Positions 25,513-34,727 of a DNA stretch of 64,000 bases are shown here, one piece after another. Position numbers and translations under genes: made by a program. The first letter of the stretch is position 1, and each line of letters opens with the position of its first letter. The DNA is taken from NCBI GenBank assembly GCA_900321655.1, contig ONWU01000003.1:62001-126000 (forward strand). Reading direction: 5' to 3'. The notes below the pieces were generated by a model, which worked only from the letters and a program-made list of their open reading frames with translations, did not search any database and was not told the origin of the DNA. The stretch comes from an uncultured Bacteroidales bacterium. Its GTDB lineage: Bacteria; Bacteroidota; Bacteroidia; Bacteroidales; UBA932.

Positions 25513-27948
25513 ATGAAACGTTACTTCTTCCTCCTTCTCCCGGCTATCCTGGTCCTCTACACCGCTCAGGCGCGCGAGCGTATCCGTTTTGACGAAAACT
25601 GGGAATTTGCCTTTGGAAATGCCTCTACCCCGGCCCTGGACTTTGGCTGCGGAACAGAGTATTTCAACTATCTGACGAAGGCCGCCTCCATCCATAACGA
25701 GGGTCCCTACAGCCCCAAGTTTGACAAGAAAAAATGGCCGGCCAGCTGGAAGGTGGTAACCCTCCCTCACGACTGGGTGGTGGACCTTCCCTACGCTCCG
25801 GAGGCCAGTCACAGCCACGGATACAAGACGGTGGGGTTCAAGTACCCGGAGACCAGTGTGGGCTGGTACCGGAAAACCTTCACCATCGCGGCCGATGAGG
25901 AAGGGAAACACATAACCATCCGTTTTGACGGCATTTTTCGAAATGCGCGCATCTGGGTGAACGGCTTCTACTTGGGAGGTGAGCCTAGCGGGTATGCCGC
26001 ACAGGTTTATGACATCTCCGAGTACCTGAATTACGGAGAGGAGAACCTGGTCTGCGTCCGCGTGGATGCCACCCTGGAGGAAGGATGGTTCTACGAAGGA
26101 GCCGGTATCTACAGGCATGTCTGGCTGGAAATTACGGATCCCGTCCACGTGGCCCCTTTCGGAACTTTTGTCCACAGCGCCTTCCCGGACGGTTATGATA
26201 AGGCCGATATTACCGTTGAAACGTGCGTCAGGAACAGCTCCAATGCCACATCGGCCTATTCCCTCCGCCACACGCTGCAGGATAAGGACGGAAAAGTGAT
26301 CCGGACGGTCACTGTGCCGCGACAGGTTGTCCCGGCAAAGGCGGACTCCCCTTCCATTGCGCAGATGGAAGTGGAACACCCCCACCTCTGGAGCCCTTCA
26401 GACCCTTATTTGTATAAGGTCCGGACGGAGGTCCTGACGGAAGGAAAAGCCGTGGACTGCTATGAAACCGTTATCGGCCTCAGAGAGGCTGTCTTTGACA
26501 AGGACCGCGGTTTCCTCCTCAACGGCAAGCGCCTGGAACTGAAAGGTGTAAATATGCACCAGGACCATCCCGGCGTGGGTGCCGGCATTCCGGATGCCCT
26601 CCAGGTTTACCGGCTCCGCGAACTGAAGAAACTGGGTGTCAACGCCTACCGTTCCAGCCACAACCCCATGACTCCTGAGATGATCGATGCCTGTGACAGT
26701 CTGGGTATCCTTGTTTTGGAGGAAAACCGCCTTACCGGCATAAACGAGGAACATATCCGGCTCCTGAAACGTATGATCGAACGGGACCGCAACCACCCCT
26801 CCATCATCCTCTGGAGCGTCGGAAACGAAGAATGGGGGCTGGAGTGGAACGCCAAGGGAACGAAAATCGCAGAGTCTATGCGGGAGTACTGCCACCGTCT
26901 GGATCCTACCAGACCCGTGACGGTTGCTACCAGTTCCGGCCCTGATATCATTATCCCTGCCGATGTGGCCGGGTACAATTACTTGAGGCAGAACCGCATA
27001 GACGATCTCAGGATCCAGTATCCCCAGAGAAGGGCCCTGGGTACGGAGGAAACAAGCGGATGCGGCACCCGTGGCGTTTATTTCGAGGATGAGGAAAACG
27101 GCCATATGGCTTCGTTGAACCGTAGGAATGACACCGTTGACAGTTGCTACAATGTCATCGGCCGCGGATGGAAGTATTATCTGGACCGTCCCTGGCTGGG
27201 TGGTCTTTTCTACTGGACGGGCTTCGACTACAGAGGAGAACCCAATCCGCTCAAGTTCCCGGCTACGGGATCGGAATTCGGCATCCTGGACTACTGCGGA
27301 TTCCCCAAAGACGAGGCCTGGTATCTCAAGGCCTGGTGGACGGAAGAACCCGTTCTCCACGTATTCCCCCATTGGAATCTGCAGGGGCATGAAGGAGAGA
27401 CTGTGAGTATCTGGGTATACAGTAATTGCGATGAGGTAGAACTCATTGTCAACGGCAAGAGGCTGGGACGAAAGAAGATGGAGCGGAACGGATACCTGAG
27501 CTGGGACGCCGTCTATCGTCCCGGCAGCATCCGTGCCATAGGCTTCAGGAAGGGCAAAAAAATTCTGGTCGAAACCTTGGAAACCACGGAAACGGCCTCA
27601 CGCATAGCCTTGGAAGCAGACCGCAACGTCATCCAGGCAGACAACCGGGATGTTTCCGTAGTAACCGTCCGTCTCCTGGACCGCAAGGGCCGATTTGTTC
27701 CAGATGCCTGTAACCTGTTGGATCTAAGGGTGGAAGGCCCCGTCCGCATCCTGGGGGTCGGCAACGGAGACCCCGCTTTCCAGGATCCCGAAAGGCCTTT
27801 GGCCCCGGATGCCAGATCCTTCCGCGTCCGGGCTTTCAACGGGCTGGCGCAGGTGCTCATTCAAAGCACGCATGAAAGCGGTGCCGCCACGCTGACCGTC
27901 CGTGCAGAGCAGTTCTCCTCCACTCCCCTGGAATTACAGGTCCGATAA
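25513..27948 (+). CDS. secreted glycoside hydrolase family 2 (beta-galactosidase-like)
   Basis: 811 residues with a signal peptide (MKRYFFLLLPAILVLYTAQA). Order: sugar-binding jelly roll (about 25-210, SVGWYRKTF, RIWVNG), immunoglobulin-like domain, TIM barrel with acid/base WSVGNEEW (E439) and probable nucleophile in LGTEETSG (E512 or E513), then C-terminal DUF4982-like and immunoglobulin-like domains. Periplasmic or surface hydrolysis of beta-galactosides or related glycans is likely; linkage specificity cannot be read off. I start at ATG 25513; a TTG six bases earlier is not needed. It is convergent with the DUF4956 gene. Confidence 0.9.
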   Translation: MKRYFFLLLPAILVLYTAQARERIRFDENWEFAFGNASTPALDFGCGTEYFNYLTKAASIHNEGPYSPKFDKKKWPASWKVVTLPHDWVVDLPYAPEASHSHGYKTVGFKYPETSVGWYRKTFTIAADEEGKHITIRFDGIFRNARIWVNGFYLGGEPSGYAAQVYDISEYLNYGEENLVCVRVDATLEEGWFYEGAGIYRHVWLEITDPVHVAPFGTFVHSAFPDGYDKADITVETCVRNSSNATSAYSLRHTLQDKDGKVIRTVTVPRQVVPAKADSPSIAQMEVEHPHLWSPSDPYLYKVRTEVLTEGKAVDCYETVIGLREAVFDKDRGFLLNGKRLELKGVNMHQDHPGVGAGIPDALQVYRLRELKKLGVNAYRSSHNPMTPEMIDACDSLGILVLEENRLTGINEEHIRLLKRMIERDRNHPSIILWSVGNEEWGLEWNAKGTKIAESMREYCHRLDPTRPVTVATSSGPDIIIPADVAGYNYLRQNRIDDLRIQYPQRRALGTEETSGCGTRGVYFEDEENGHMASLNRRNDTVDSCYNVIGRGWKYYLDRPWLGGLFYWTGFDYRGEPNPLKFPATGSEFGILDYCGFPKDEAWYLKAWWTEEPVLHVFPHWNLQGHEGETVSIWVYSNCDEVELIVNGKRLGRKKMERNGYLSWDAVYRPGSIRAIGFRKGKKILVETLETTETASRIALEADRNVIQADNRDVSVVTVRLLDRKGRFVPDACNLLDLRVEGPVRILGVGNGDPAFQDPERPLAPDARSFRVRAFNGLAQVLIQSTHESGAATLTVRAEQFSSTPLELQVR

Positions 27949-27962
27949 GGGAAATATCCTGT

Positions 27963-28727
27963 TTATCCTACATAATCCTTTGCCCGGGTCAGGCTGTCTA
28001 TGGAACCGGTATTGCCGTCTTCCAAGGTATAATATACCTTGATGAAAGCTGCATCCTTCAGGAAATCCACGTGGCCTATTTCCACATTCTTCACCTTCAG
28101 GCCGATGCGTTTTTCCAGATCGGCAATCAACTCCTCCCTCCGCTCGGGAACAATCAGCTCAATGCGGTCGTAAAGGACCAGTTTGGCCGATGTATGATTA
28201 AGCGCTTTCCCGCTTTCAAGCACCCAGATCAGGGCGATGACCAGTAAATTGGAGAGGACCATGATGCCAACCGTTCCCCAGGAGAGTGCATAATGGGGAT
28301 GGGCGGACGTGGCTTCTACCAGTTTGTACACGGGAGCCAGGCCGTTGACGGCCGCCAGGGCGATGATCACAAACAGATAGGTCATTTCCCTGATCGGCAC
28401 CGTTTCTGTCCGGTAACGGATGACGCCGAAGATAGCGAACAGGCCCAGGGTAAGGCCTACGCCCACCTCCACGCTGCCCATGACATACAAAAGCATGAGC
28501 ATGGCCGTCGAGAATACCATAAACGTGAAATAATAGTCCCGGCGGCGGCTTTTGCGGTAATAGAAACAATGGACCAGTACCCAGCATGCAGCCAGGTTCA
28601 CAAAGAAACGGATTGCCAGTTCGGTCAGGGACTGGGTGGTTGTCATCATGGCATCTGTGATGGTCTGTACATCCAGGATGCTGTCATCGGCAAGGGTATA
28701 GTCGCCGAAGTCCTGTGCGGTAATCAT
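27963..28727 (-). CDS. DUF4956 membrane protein
   Basis: 254 residues with four or more membrane helices between about 25 and 165 (FFVNLAACWVLVHCFYYR, MLMLLYVMGSVEVGVGLTLGLFAIFGVIRYRT, a third around 118-130), then a cytoplasmic C-terminal region. The FAIFGVIRYRTE motif is the DUF4956 hallmark. Its ATG overlaps the preceding VTC-domain gene stop by 4 bases. In many genomes DUF4956 proteins pair with VTC-type polyphosphate polymerase domains, so the two probably form a membrane complex for polyphosphate synthesis or translocation. Confidence 0.85.
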   Translation of the reverse strand: MITAQDFGDYTLADDSILDVQTITDAMMTTTQSLTELAIRFFVNLAACWVLVHCFYYRKSRRRDYYFTFMVFSTAMLMLLYVMGSVEVGVGLTLGLFAIFGVIRYRTETVPIREMTYLFVIIALAAVNGLAPVYKLVEATSAHPHYALSWGTVGIMVLSNLLVIALIWVLESGKALNHTSAKLVLYDRIELIVPERREELIADLEKRIGLKVKNVEIGHVDFLKDAAFIKVYYTLEDGNTGSIDSLTRAKDYVG

Positions 28728-29536
28728 ATTACTTGAATCTTTTTATTTATTGTCTTTTCTACGGTGCGGACCTTTACCTTGAAGCGGTTTTTCTTCACGG
28801 AAGGGTCCGTAAGGGTTTCTGCCAGGCAGTATTTGCTGATGCGGACAGGCTTAACCCGGTTGCTGAGCAGAATTTTCTTCATCTGGCTGTCCGCGTGTCC
28901 ATCCTGTTTGAGCTCGATGATGACGGCATCCTCCAGGGAGGCCTTTCTGCCGGTCTGGAAATTTTGGAAAAACAAGCTGGTGTCGATGGTAAGCCTTTCT
29001 GTCCGGTTCGGGTTGACCAGTGTTATCCGCTTGAATGCAGTGGACAGGATGGGGCTGATCTCCCCTACGGTGAACCAGGAGTGTCTGGCCAGATAGGCAC
29101 ATGCCTCTGCATTGCCGGCGAACTCCATCATCTCGCTCTCCTCGATCGGGATCCGTTTCTTTTTGGTGCGACCGTGGTTGTTCTTGCGCTTGATTTCCAG
29201 ATAAGTTTCCCCGGAATTCACATAGATCCGGGTCCTCACCTTCTGCCGCACCAAACGCCGGTTGTGGTGGTCCAGGAACATCCTGAGCTCCGGCGTGTCA
29301 TAATACACGGAGTTGTAGGGGCTTAATTTCGCCCCTTCTGCCACCAGTGCCCGGTAACCCGCTGCGGCGGCATCGGCCAGTACCCTGCCAAGAGTAGCCT
29401 CATTGGTAAGATACTTGGTGTCGATGCGGTTAAGGAGTTTCACTCCCTCCATCTCTTCCAGGGTAATAGGAGTGAAATTTTCAAGGGCTTGGATAATAGT
29501 GACAAGCGTGTCAGTCATCCTGGGTAACGTATTCAT
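28724..29536 (-). CDS. VTC-domain polyphosphate polymerase-like protein
   Basis: 270 residues resembling the catalytic tunnel domain of yeast VTC4, which polymerises ATP gamma-phosphates into polyphosphate. Visible elements are NRIDTKYL (tunnel Arg and Lys), YYDTPEL, a basic VRQKVRTRIY, LEIKRKNNHGRTKKKR, and the late acidic VIIELKQ for metal. It has no membrane segment, so it would rely on the translationally coupled DUF4956 partner. Starts at 29536 or 29518 are both possible. The start overlaps the upstream secreted-protein gene by 26 bases. Confidence 0.85.
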   Translation of the reverse strand: MNTLPRMTDTLVTIIQALENFTPITLEEMEGVKLLNRIDTKYLTNEATLGRVLADAAAAGYRALVAEGAKLSPYNSVYYDTPELRMFLDHHNRRLVRQKVRTRIYVNSGETYLEIKRKNNHGRTKKKRIPIEESEMMEFAGNAEACAYLARHSWFTVGEISPILSTAFKRITLVNPNRTERLTIDTSLFFQNFQTGRKASLEDAVIIELKQDGHADSQMKKILLSNRVKPVRISKYCLAETLTDPSVKKNRFKVKVRTVEKTINKKIQVI

Positions 29537-29936
29537 ACAACTTCGTGCCGATGAGCTTTCCTTTCGCGTTGTATGTATATTGGGTCTTTTTTCTTCCGAA
29601 TTCGTTGTATTCGAATGTTTTGTAGCTTACCAGGCGGTTCCGCTCATCGTATACCAGTTCACGGGCCTGCTTGCCGTTTTCTCCCCACTCCCAGCGCTTG
29701 CGCCATTTCTGCTTGCCGATGCTGTCATATTCAATTTCCTCTATCTTCCTTCCCTCGGAAGAAAAGGTTGTAATATGGTCCAGCGTCTTGGAGGCGCTGT
29801 TCCCGTTCGTGTTCCATTCTTTGACAACGAGGTTCTTCTTGTTGATCTTTTGGGTTCCAGTCTGGGCATGGCCCGCAAAGACGGAAAGCAGGGCCAGGAC
29901 CGATGCCAGAATAACAGATAAGTACTTCTTTTGCAT
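29511..29936 (-). CDS. small secreted protein with YD-like repeats
   Basis: 141 residues beginning with a signal peptide (MQKKYLSVILASVLALLSVFAGHA). The rest is hydrophilic with repeating tyrosine-aspartate-like strands (TTFSSEGRKIEEIEYD, LVYDERNRLVSYKTFEY, YTYNAKGKLIGTKLYEY), spaced about 18-20 residues apart, as in short antiparallel RHS/YD or MORN-like sheets. I do not recognise the family. It overlaps the start of the VTC gene by 26 bases, so it is the first gene of that operon. A longer open frame upstream overlaps the CDF gene and is not credible. Confidence 0.7.
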   Translation of the reverse strand: MQKKYLSVILASVLALLSVFAGHAQTGTQKINKKNLVVKEWNTNGNSASKTLDHITTFSSEGRKIEEIEYDSIGKQKWRKRWEWGENGKQARELVYDERNRLVSYKTFEYNEFGRKKTQYTYNAKGKLIGTKLYEYVTQDD

Positions 29937-30007
29937 GATACTTAGGTTTGAGGTTTCGGTCCTGTATTTCAAGAATGGGGCCAAAACAAAAAAATGTTCT
30001 TTCGTAA

Positions 30008-30892
30008 CTATTTTCGGGGTTCCATATGGATGGTGATCAAGGTTTTGGCTCCGAAACGGGCCCGGAGTTCCTGCTCCATCCGGCTCACAATCTCGTGGGC
30101 TTCCTGTAAAGGCATATTCCCGTCCAGACGCACATGGGCTTCGATGGCAATACGGTTGCCGATGCGGCGGGTACGCAGGTTGTGGGGTTCGTGAGCCTGC
30201 TCCTGCCGGCAGATGATTTCTTCGATTTCTTTTTCCACCTCTTCCGGGAGCGAACTGTCTGTGAGTTCGTTGATGCTGGTTTTCAAAAGATCCCAGGATA
30301 CTCTGAGGAGCATCAGGCCCACCAGAATGGAGGCCAGAGGGTCCAGGACGGCCCATTTCTCTCCCAGCAAAAGGGCGCCGCCGATGCCGATGGCCGCCCC
30401 GATGGAAGAGAGGGCATCGCTGCGATGGTGCCAGGCATTGGCAATCACCGCCGGGGAATTGTTCTTTTTGCCGACTGTCAGTGTATAACGGAACAGGATT
30501 TCCTTGATGACGATAGAAAGCAGCGCGGCCCAGAGGGCCAGCATACCGGGCATCGGAAGCGTCTCACCCTGTATCCAGTGGATAAACTGAAGCACACCGG
30601 AAATAATGATACTGAGAGCAGCTGCTACCAGCCCCAGGGCCACAAAGAGCGTTGCCAGCGTCTCGAATTTGCCGTGTCCGTAGTCGTGGGAGGCATCCTG
30701 CGGCCTGGATCCTATCCGGATAAAAACCAGTACGACGATGTCTGTCACGAAGTCTGACAAGGAGTGGGCGGCATCGGCCACCATAGCGGCGCTTTGCCCC
30801 ACAATACCGGCCACGAACTTGAAGGTGAGAAGCAGCAGGTTCCCTACGCTTCCCACCAGTGTTACCCGAGTAAGTTCCTTCTCACGTTCCAT
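30008..30892 (-). CDS. cation diffusion facilitator family transporter
   Basis: 294-residue proton-coupled exporter of zinc or another divalent metal. Six membrane helices are visible, with the metal-site pairs MVADAAHSLSDFVTD (helix 2) and NAWHHRSDALSS (helix 5, HxxxD), plus DYGHGKFETL after helix 2. The C-terminal cytoplasmic ferredoxin-like domain (about 210-294) holds RTRRIGNRIAIEAHVRLD and HEIVSRMEQ. The HxxxD at helix 5 favours Zn over Mn. It stands alone on the minus strand; 77 bp separate it from the next gene. Confidence 0.92.
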   Translation of the reverse strand: MEREKELTRVTLVGSVGNLLLLTFKFVAGIVGQSAAMVADAAHSLSDFVTDIVVLVFIRIGSRPQDASHDYGHGKFETLATLFVALGLVAAALSIIISGVLQFIHWIQGETLPMPGMLALWAALLSIVIKEILFRYTLTVGKKNNSPAVIANAWHHRSDALSSIGAAIGIGGALLLGEKWAVLDPLASILVGLMLLRVSWDLLKTSINELTDSSLPEEVEKEIEEIICRQEQAHEPHNLRTRRIGNRIAIEAHVRLDGNMPLQEAHEIVSRMEQELRARFGAKTLITIHMEPRK

Positions 30893-30969
30893 ACTACAAA
30901 TTAATCATTTCCTCCTCCAAGTTTCTCAACGATCTGCCGGAACTTGTTGCCTGGGATTCTATAAAACCG

Positions 30970-31878
30970 TTAATTATGAGCCAGATAGGAGAGAATGTTC
31001 TCCCACACCTGCTGGTGGGCAGTCTCGTTGTGGATCTCGTGGCGGAGGCCGGGATAAATTTTCAGGGAAACATTCTCGTATCCCCTGTCCCTGAAGGCCT
31101 GGACGGCCTTTTCAAGGGCTTTGTCACTTACGCGGCAAGGATCTTCCCCACCGGAGATAAAATGCACGGGGAGGCCGTAGCGAAGGGTTTTCCAATCCGT
31201 GGAATAGCAGTCTTTCATCAGGAGCAGGAGGTTTTGGAAACCATCGGCCGTGAAGATGAACTGGCACAGAGGGTCCTGGTGATAGGCCTTTAGGATGGCG
31301 GGGTCTGAGCAGACCCAACCGGCGGGCCAGCCTTCCTTCTCAAACGGTTTGTTGTAGGCGCCGAAAGACATCTTCTGAAGGATTTTGGGCCTGTAATGCC
31401 ACCCTTTGATCTGGCCAATCATCCTGGCCATAAGGATTCCTGCATCCTTGGCCGGATTGTCCGAGGGACAGCCGCACACGATGAGGCTGTCTATCTGGCT
31501 GTCGTAGCGCTTGGCATAGGAACGTACAGCCAATGAACCCATACTGTGCCCAAACAGGGTGAGCGGCAGCCCCGGCCACTTTTTCCTGGCCCATAAAGTA
31601 ATGGCCTTCAGATCTTCCACCAGCGCCAGCCAGCCGTCCTTCCCCATATAGCCAAGGTCCACGTTGGATTTTACAGACTCTCCATGTCCCCTGTGATCGT
31701 TGCACACTACGGCATAGCCGTTCTGGCAAAGATACTCCATAAGAGGGATATACCTTTCCTTATGCTCGCACATCCCGTGTGCAATCTGGACTATACCTTT
31801 GGGGGCCTCCGTGGGCTCACAGTAAATGAGAGATAATTTCAGTTTGTCTACCGGAGAAAGGATGAAATCTGCATTCAT
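30970..31878 (-). CDS. alpha/beta hydrolase, monoacylglycerol lipase/lysophospholipase-like
   Basis: 302 residues of the Hydrolase_4 (serine aminopeptidase S33) fold. The nucleophile elbow is FGHSMGSLAVR, the oxyanion region IVQIAHGMCEHKERY, the acid around HFISGGEDPCR and the His in YPGLRHEIHNE. No signal peptide, so cytoplasmic. The HGMxEH and GHSMGS motifs are those of monoacylglycerol lipases; true substrate unknown. It is divergent from the DedA-like gene. Confidence 0.88.
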   Translation of the reverse strand: MNADFILSPVDKLKLSLIYCEPTEAPKGIVQIAHGMCEHKERYIPLMEYLCQNGYAVVCNDHRGHGESVKSNVDLGYMGKDGWLALVEDLKAITLWARKKWPGLPLTLFGHSMGSLAVRSYAKRYDSQIDSLIVCGCPSDNPAKDAGILMARMIGQIKGWHYRPKILQKMSFGAYNKPFEKEGWPAGWVCSDPAILKAYHQDPLCQFIFTADGFQNLLLLMKDCYSTDWKTLRYGLPVHFISGGEDPCRVSDKALEKAVQAFRDRGYENVSLKIYPGLRHEIHNETAHQQVWENILSYLAHN

Positions 31879-31931
31879 AGCGCAAATACTGTTAAACTTT
31901 TGGTAAAGATAGTGAATTCTGCCAAAATTTG

Positions 31932-31939
31932 TAACTTTG
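31932..31939 (+). promoter_or_regulatory. -7 promoter element of the DedA-like gene
   Basis: TAACTTTG matches TAnnTTTG and lies 23 bases before the TTG taken as start of the next gene. This supports translation starting near 31963 even though no ATG is present. Confidence 0.5.
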
Positions 31940-31962
31940 TGTAGCCATTACCCCGCCATACT

Positions 31963-32448
31963 TTGCTGCCGCTTTTCTCCATACCGGGTATTTCCGAGCA
32001 CCTTGTCAATCTTCCGGATCTGGGTGCCTGGGGCCTTTGGGGCCTTTTCATCGGCACATTTCTGGCCGCCACAGTGGTTCCCTTCAGTTCGGATGTGCTG
32101 TATATAACTATGCTCCAGATGACCTCCAGTCCCTGGGCCTGCCTGGCGGTAGCATCCCTTGGAAACTGGCTGGGTTCTCTTACCACCTTCGGCCTGGGCT
32201 GGCTGGGCCGGTGGGACTGGATTGAGAAGTGGTTCAAAGTGGACCGTGAAAAGCTGGAGAAACAGAAGGCCCGCATCGACAAATACGGTGTCTGGCTGGC
32301 CCTGCTGGTCTGGTTACCCTTCGTCGGAGATATCTTCACCATCGGGCTGGGCTTTTACAAAACCAAGCCTGTGTTAACGGCCTTCCTCCTTCTGGTGGGA
32401 AGAACCCTCCGTTTCCTGGTGTGGAACCTGCTTCTGGGAGCTTATTAA
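31963..32448 (+). CDS. YqaA-type DedA-like (SNARE-associated) membrane protein
   Basis: About 161 residues with helices at roughly 20-55, 60-82 and 115-155. Family features: FIGTFLAATVVPFSSDVLYI and WLPFVGDIFTIGLGF, the re-entrant segments typical of DedA/VTT proteins, and GNWLGSLTTFGLGWLGR. Likely a lipid or small-molecule handling membrane protein, as for YqaA. There is no ATG in frame upstream of the first helix; the only sensible starts are TTG 31963 or CTG 31966, just after a promoter and an in-frame TAG at 31942. Confidence 0.75.
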   Translation: MLPLFSIPGISEHLVNLPDLGAWGLWGLFIGTFLAATVVPFSSDVLYITMLQMTSSPWACLAVASLGNWLGSLTTFGLGWLGRWDWIEKWFKVDREKLEKQKARIDKYGVWLALLVWLPFVGDIFTIGLGFYKTKPVLTAFLLLVGRTLRFLVWNLLLGAY

Positions 32449-32466
32449 GCTACCGTCAAATTTTTT

Positions 32467-32497
32467 TTTGAAGAATCGGAAAAACAAAGTATTTTTG
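32467..32497 (+). promoter_or_regulatory. promoter of the DUF1846 gene
   Basis: TTTG (32467-32470), 19-bp spacer, TATTTTTG (32490-32497): complete Bacteroidetes promoter, 27 bases before the ATG. Confidence 0.75.
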
Positions 32498-32524
32498 TGC
32501 CCCGTATTTAAATCACTTCGCACA

Positions 32525-34012
32525 ATGAAATACGGGTTCGACAACGAGAAATATCTCAAGATTCAATCAGAGCACATCAAGGAACGCATCGCCAAATTCG
32601 GCGATAAACTGTATATGGAGTTTGGCGGCAAACTCTTTGACGATTACCACGCCAGCCGCGTACTCCCCGGTTTCCAGCCGGACAGTAAGATGCAGATGCT
32701 GCTTCAGTTGAAGGAAGATGTTGAGATAGTGATCGTTATCAGCGCCGTAGATATTGAAAAGAACAAGATCAGAAGCGACCTGGGCATTACCTACGATATG
32801 GACGTGCTTCGCCTGAGGGACGAATTTTTGGCCCGGGAGCTTAGCGTCAACAGCGTAGTTATCACCCACTTCAATGGTCAGGCCAGTGCCGAGGCATACC
32901 GCAAGCGCCTGGAGAATATGGGCATCAAGGTGTACTACCACCACACCATTGAAGGCTATCCTAATAACGTTTCCCTGATCGATTCTGACGATGGCTTTGG
33001 CAAGAACGATTACGTAGAAACCACCAAACCCCTGGTGGTAATTACGGCCCCCGGCCCCGGCAGCGGCAAGATGGCCGTTTGTCTGAGCCAGCTGTACCAG
33101 GAGAACAAACGCGGAATCAAGGCCGGTTATGCCAAATTCGAAACTTTCCCGGTATGGAATATGCCCCTCACCCACCCTGTCAATATGGCCTACGAGGCCG
33201 CTACGGCGGATTTGGACGATGTCAATATGATAGATCCTTTCCACCTGGACGCTTATGGGGAGACGGCCGTGAACTACAACCGCGACATAGAGATTTTCCC
33301 GGTAATGAACGCCCTGTTCGAAGATATTTACGGGGAGGCTCCCTACAAGTCGCCTACCGATATGGGGGTGAATATGATTGGCTACTGTATCAGTGACGAC
33401 GAGGTATGCTGCGAAGCCTCCCGGCAGGAAATTATCCGCCGCTACTACACCGCCCTCTGCCGTTTTGCCGAAGGAAAAGCCACCGAGAGCGAGGTTAATA
33501 AAATCGCTCTCGTGATGAAGCGGGCCAAGATTACGACGGACGACCGGAAAACCACCGTGGCGGCCCGGGAAAGGCTGGAAAAGAACGGAGGCTCTTCCTC
33601 CACTGCCGCCATCGAACTGGAAGACGGCACCATTCTCACGGCCGAATCCAGCCCGCTGCTGGGTCCCAGTGCCGCCCTTCTGCTGAACGCCCTCAAGCAC
33701 CTGGCCGGCATTCCGCACAATATCAAACTTATTCCGCAGAACATGATAGGCCCTATCCAGAAAACCAAGGTGAATTATCTGCACGGTCACAATCCGCGCC
33801 TGCATACGGATGAGGTGCTGGTGGCCATCTCCATGATGAGCCTTCTGGACGAGAACTGCCAGCAGGCCCTGGCACAGCTGCCCAATCTGGCCGGTGCGCA
33901 GGTGCATTCGGCCGTTATGCTCTCTGAAGTAGACCGGAAAACCTTCCAGAAACTGGGCGTAGGCCTCACCTGCGACCCTATCCGCAAAGTAAAGCCCCTG
34001 AAGGCTATTTAA
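32525..34012 (+). CDS. DUF1846 domain-containing protein
   Basis: 495 residues matching the length and full-domain layout of DUF1846, a conserved bacterial family of unknown function with a P-loop-like fold. Landmarks: FDNEKYLKIQSEHI at the start, KLYMEFGGKLFDDYHASRVLPGF, VITAPGPGSGKMAVCLSQLY (nucleotide-binding-like GPGSGK), FHLDAYGE and DRKTTVAARERLEKNGGSSS. I chose ATG 32525 because the upstream open stretch overlaps the promoter. Cytoplasmic. Its end overlaps the convergent lipoprotein gene by 8 bases. Confidence 0.9.
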   Translation: MKYGFDNEKYLKIQSEHIKERIAKFGDKLYMEFGGKLFDDYHASRVLPGFQPDSKMQMLLQLKEDVEIVIVISAVDIEKNKIRSDLGITYDMDVLRLRDEFLARELSVNSVVITHFNGQASAEAYRKRLENMGIKVYYHHTIEGYPNNVSLIDSDDGFGKNDYVETTKPLVVITAPGPGSGKMAVCLSQLYQENKRGIKAGYAKFETFPVWNMPLTHPVNMAYEAATADLDDVNMIDPFHLDAYGETAVNYNRDIEIFPVMNALFEDIYGEAPYKSPTDMGVNMIGYCISDDEVCCEASRQEIIRRYYTALCRFAEGKATESEVNKIALVMKRAKITTDDRKTTVAARERLEKNGGSSSTAAIELEDGTILTAESSPLLGPSAALLLNALKHLAGIPHNIKLIPQNMIGPIQKTKVNYLHGHNPRLHTDEVLVAISMMSLLDENCQQALAQLPNLAGAQVHSAVMLSEVDRKTFQKLGVGLTCDPIRKVKPLKAI

Positions 34013-34667
34013 TCAAGGTGATATTAACGGGCCGAAGGGCCTCGGATGCATAGATTTCCTGTGGACAGGTGCCCGGCTCATCTTGAGGAATGGGCACCTG
34101 CAATCTTTCAAAAAGCCGGATCCAGTACGGGTCGAATTCTCCATCCTCATTCTTGAAATTCATAGGCGTGGCCTCGAAGATGCGGGTGCCGTCGGCCCGG
34201 ATGTAACTGTCCCAAACCAGTTCCGAGCAGTACTGGGAACCATTGTCCGGGGCGAAGGCGTAGTCGTAGGGCTCGCCGATGAAGGACTTGGCTTTCTGTA
34301 CATACTCTTTCGCGTGGGAGTTGTCCTTCAGCCGCATCACAAGGGCATCGGGAAGAGTGCCGTCGTGGCGGGAGAAATCCCGGATGAGCTGGCTTAAAGT
34401 GTCTCTGTGGACGCCGTTCTTGACAGTGGCGTCAATGACCCAGACGGTATTCTCAGCATCCACCTCCAGAATGCCTACGTGAACGAGATTGAGGTCTCCT
34501 TCTCCGGTTGCCGATGCAATGGCGGCCGTCATTCCCCCCTGATCGGCGGCGCTTTCTTTCGGAAAGCCCAGAAAAATCAGGTCTCCGGTCTGGATAGAGT
34601 CTTCACCGGAAAACCGGCAGGAGAGTGCAAGGGCCGAAAGAGCCAGGAAAAGGAAAGCATTTTTCAT
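34005..34667 (-). CDS. YiiX/YebB-type NlpC/P60-like cysteine hydrolase lipoprotein
   Basis: 220 residues: lipoprotein signal (LALSALALSCRF), then a permuted papain-like (NlpC/P60) domain. The family pattern is IQTGDLIFLG, His in NLVHVGIL, and catalytic Cys in SQYCSELVWDSY near residue 155. Members act on amide bonds in the envelope, such as peptidoglycan stems or lipids. I start at the ATG 34667, which gives an intact lipobox; the longer frame runs into the divergent mntP gene. It converges with DUF1846. Confidence 0.82.
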   Translation of the reverse strand: MKNAFLFLALSALALSCRFSGEDSIQTGDLIFLGFPKESAADQGGMTAAIASATGEGDLNLVHVGILEVDAENTVWVIDATVKNGVHRDTLSQLIRDFSRHDGTLPDALVMRLKDNSHAKEYVQKAKSFIGEPYDYAFAPDNGSQYCSELVWDSYIRADGTRIFEATPMNFKNEDGEFDPYWIRLFERLQVPIPQDEPGTCPQEIYASEALRPVNITLIK

Positions 34668-34710
34668 TTTTATTTCCTCAAAAAACGGCACAAAACTACT
34701 ATAATTTGAG

Positions 34711-34718
34711 TAACTTTG
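34711..34718 (+). promoter_or_regulatory. -7 promoter element of mntP
   Basis: TAACTTTG, 9 bases before the ATG at 34728, so the leader is very short. Confidence 0.45.
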
Positions 34719-34727
34719 CAAGCTTTT

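Noticed and set aside
34668..34727. manganese (yybP-ykoY) riboswitch before mntP
   Set aside because: The leader is only about 10 bases after the -7 element, too short for that structure.
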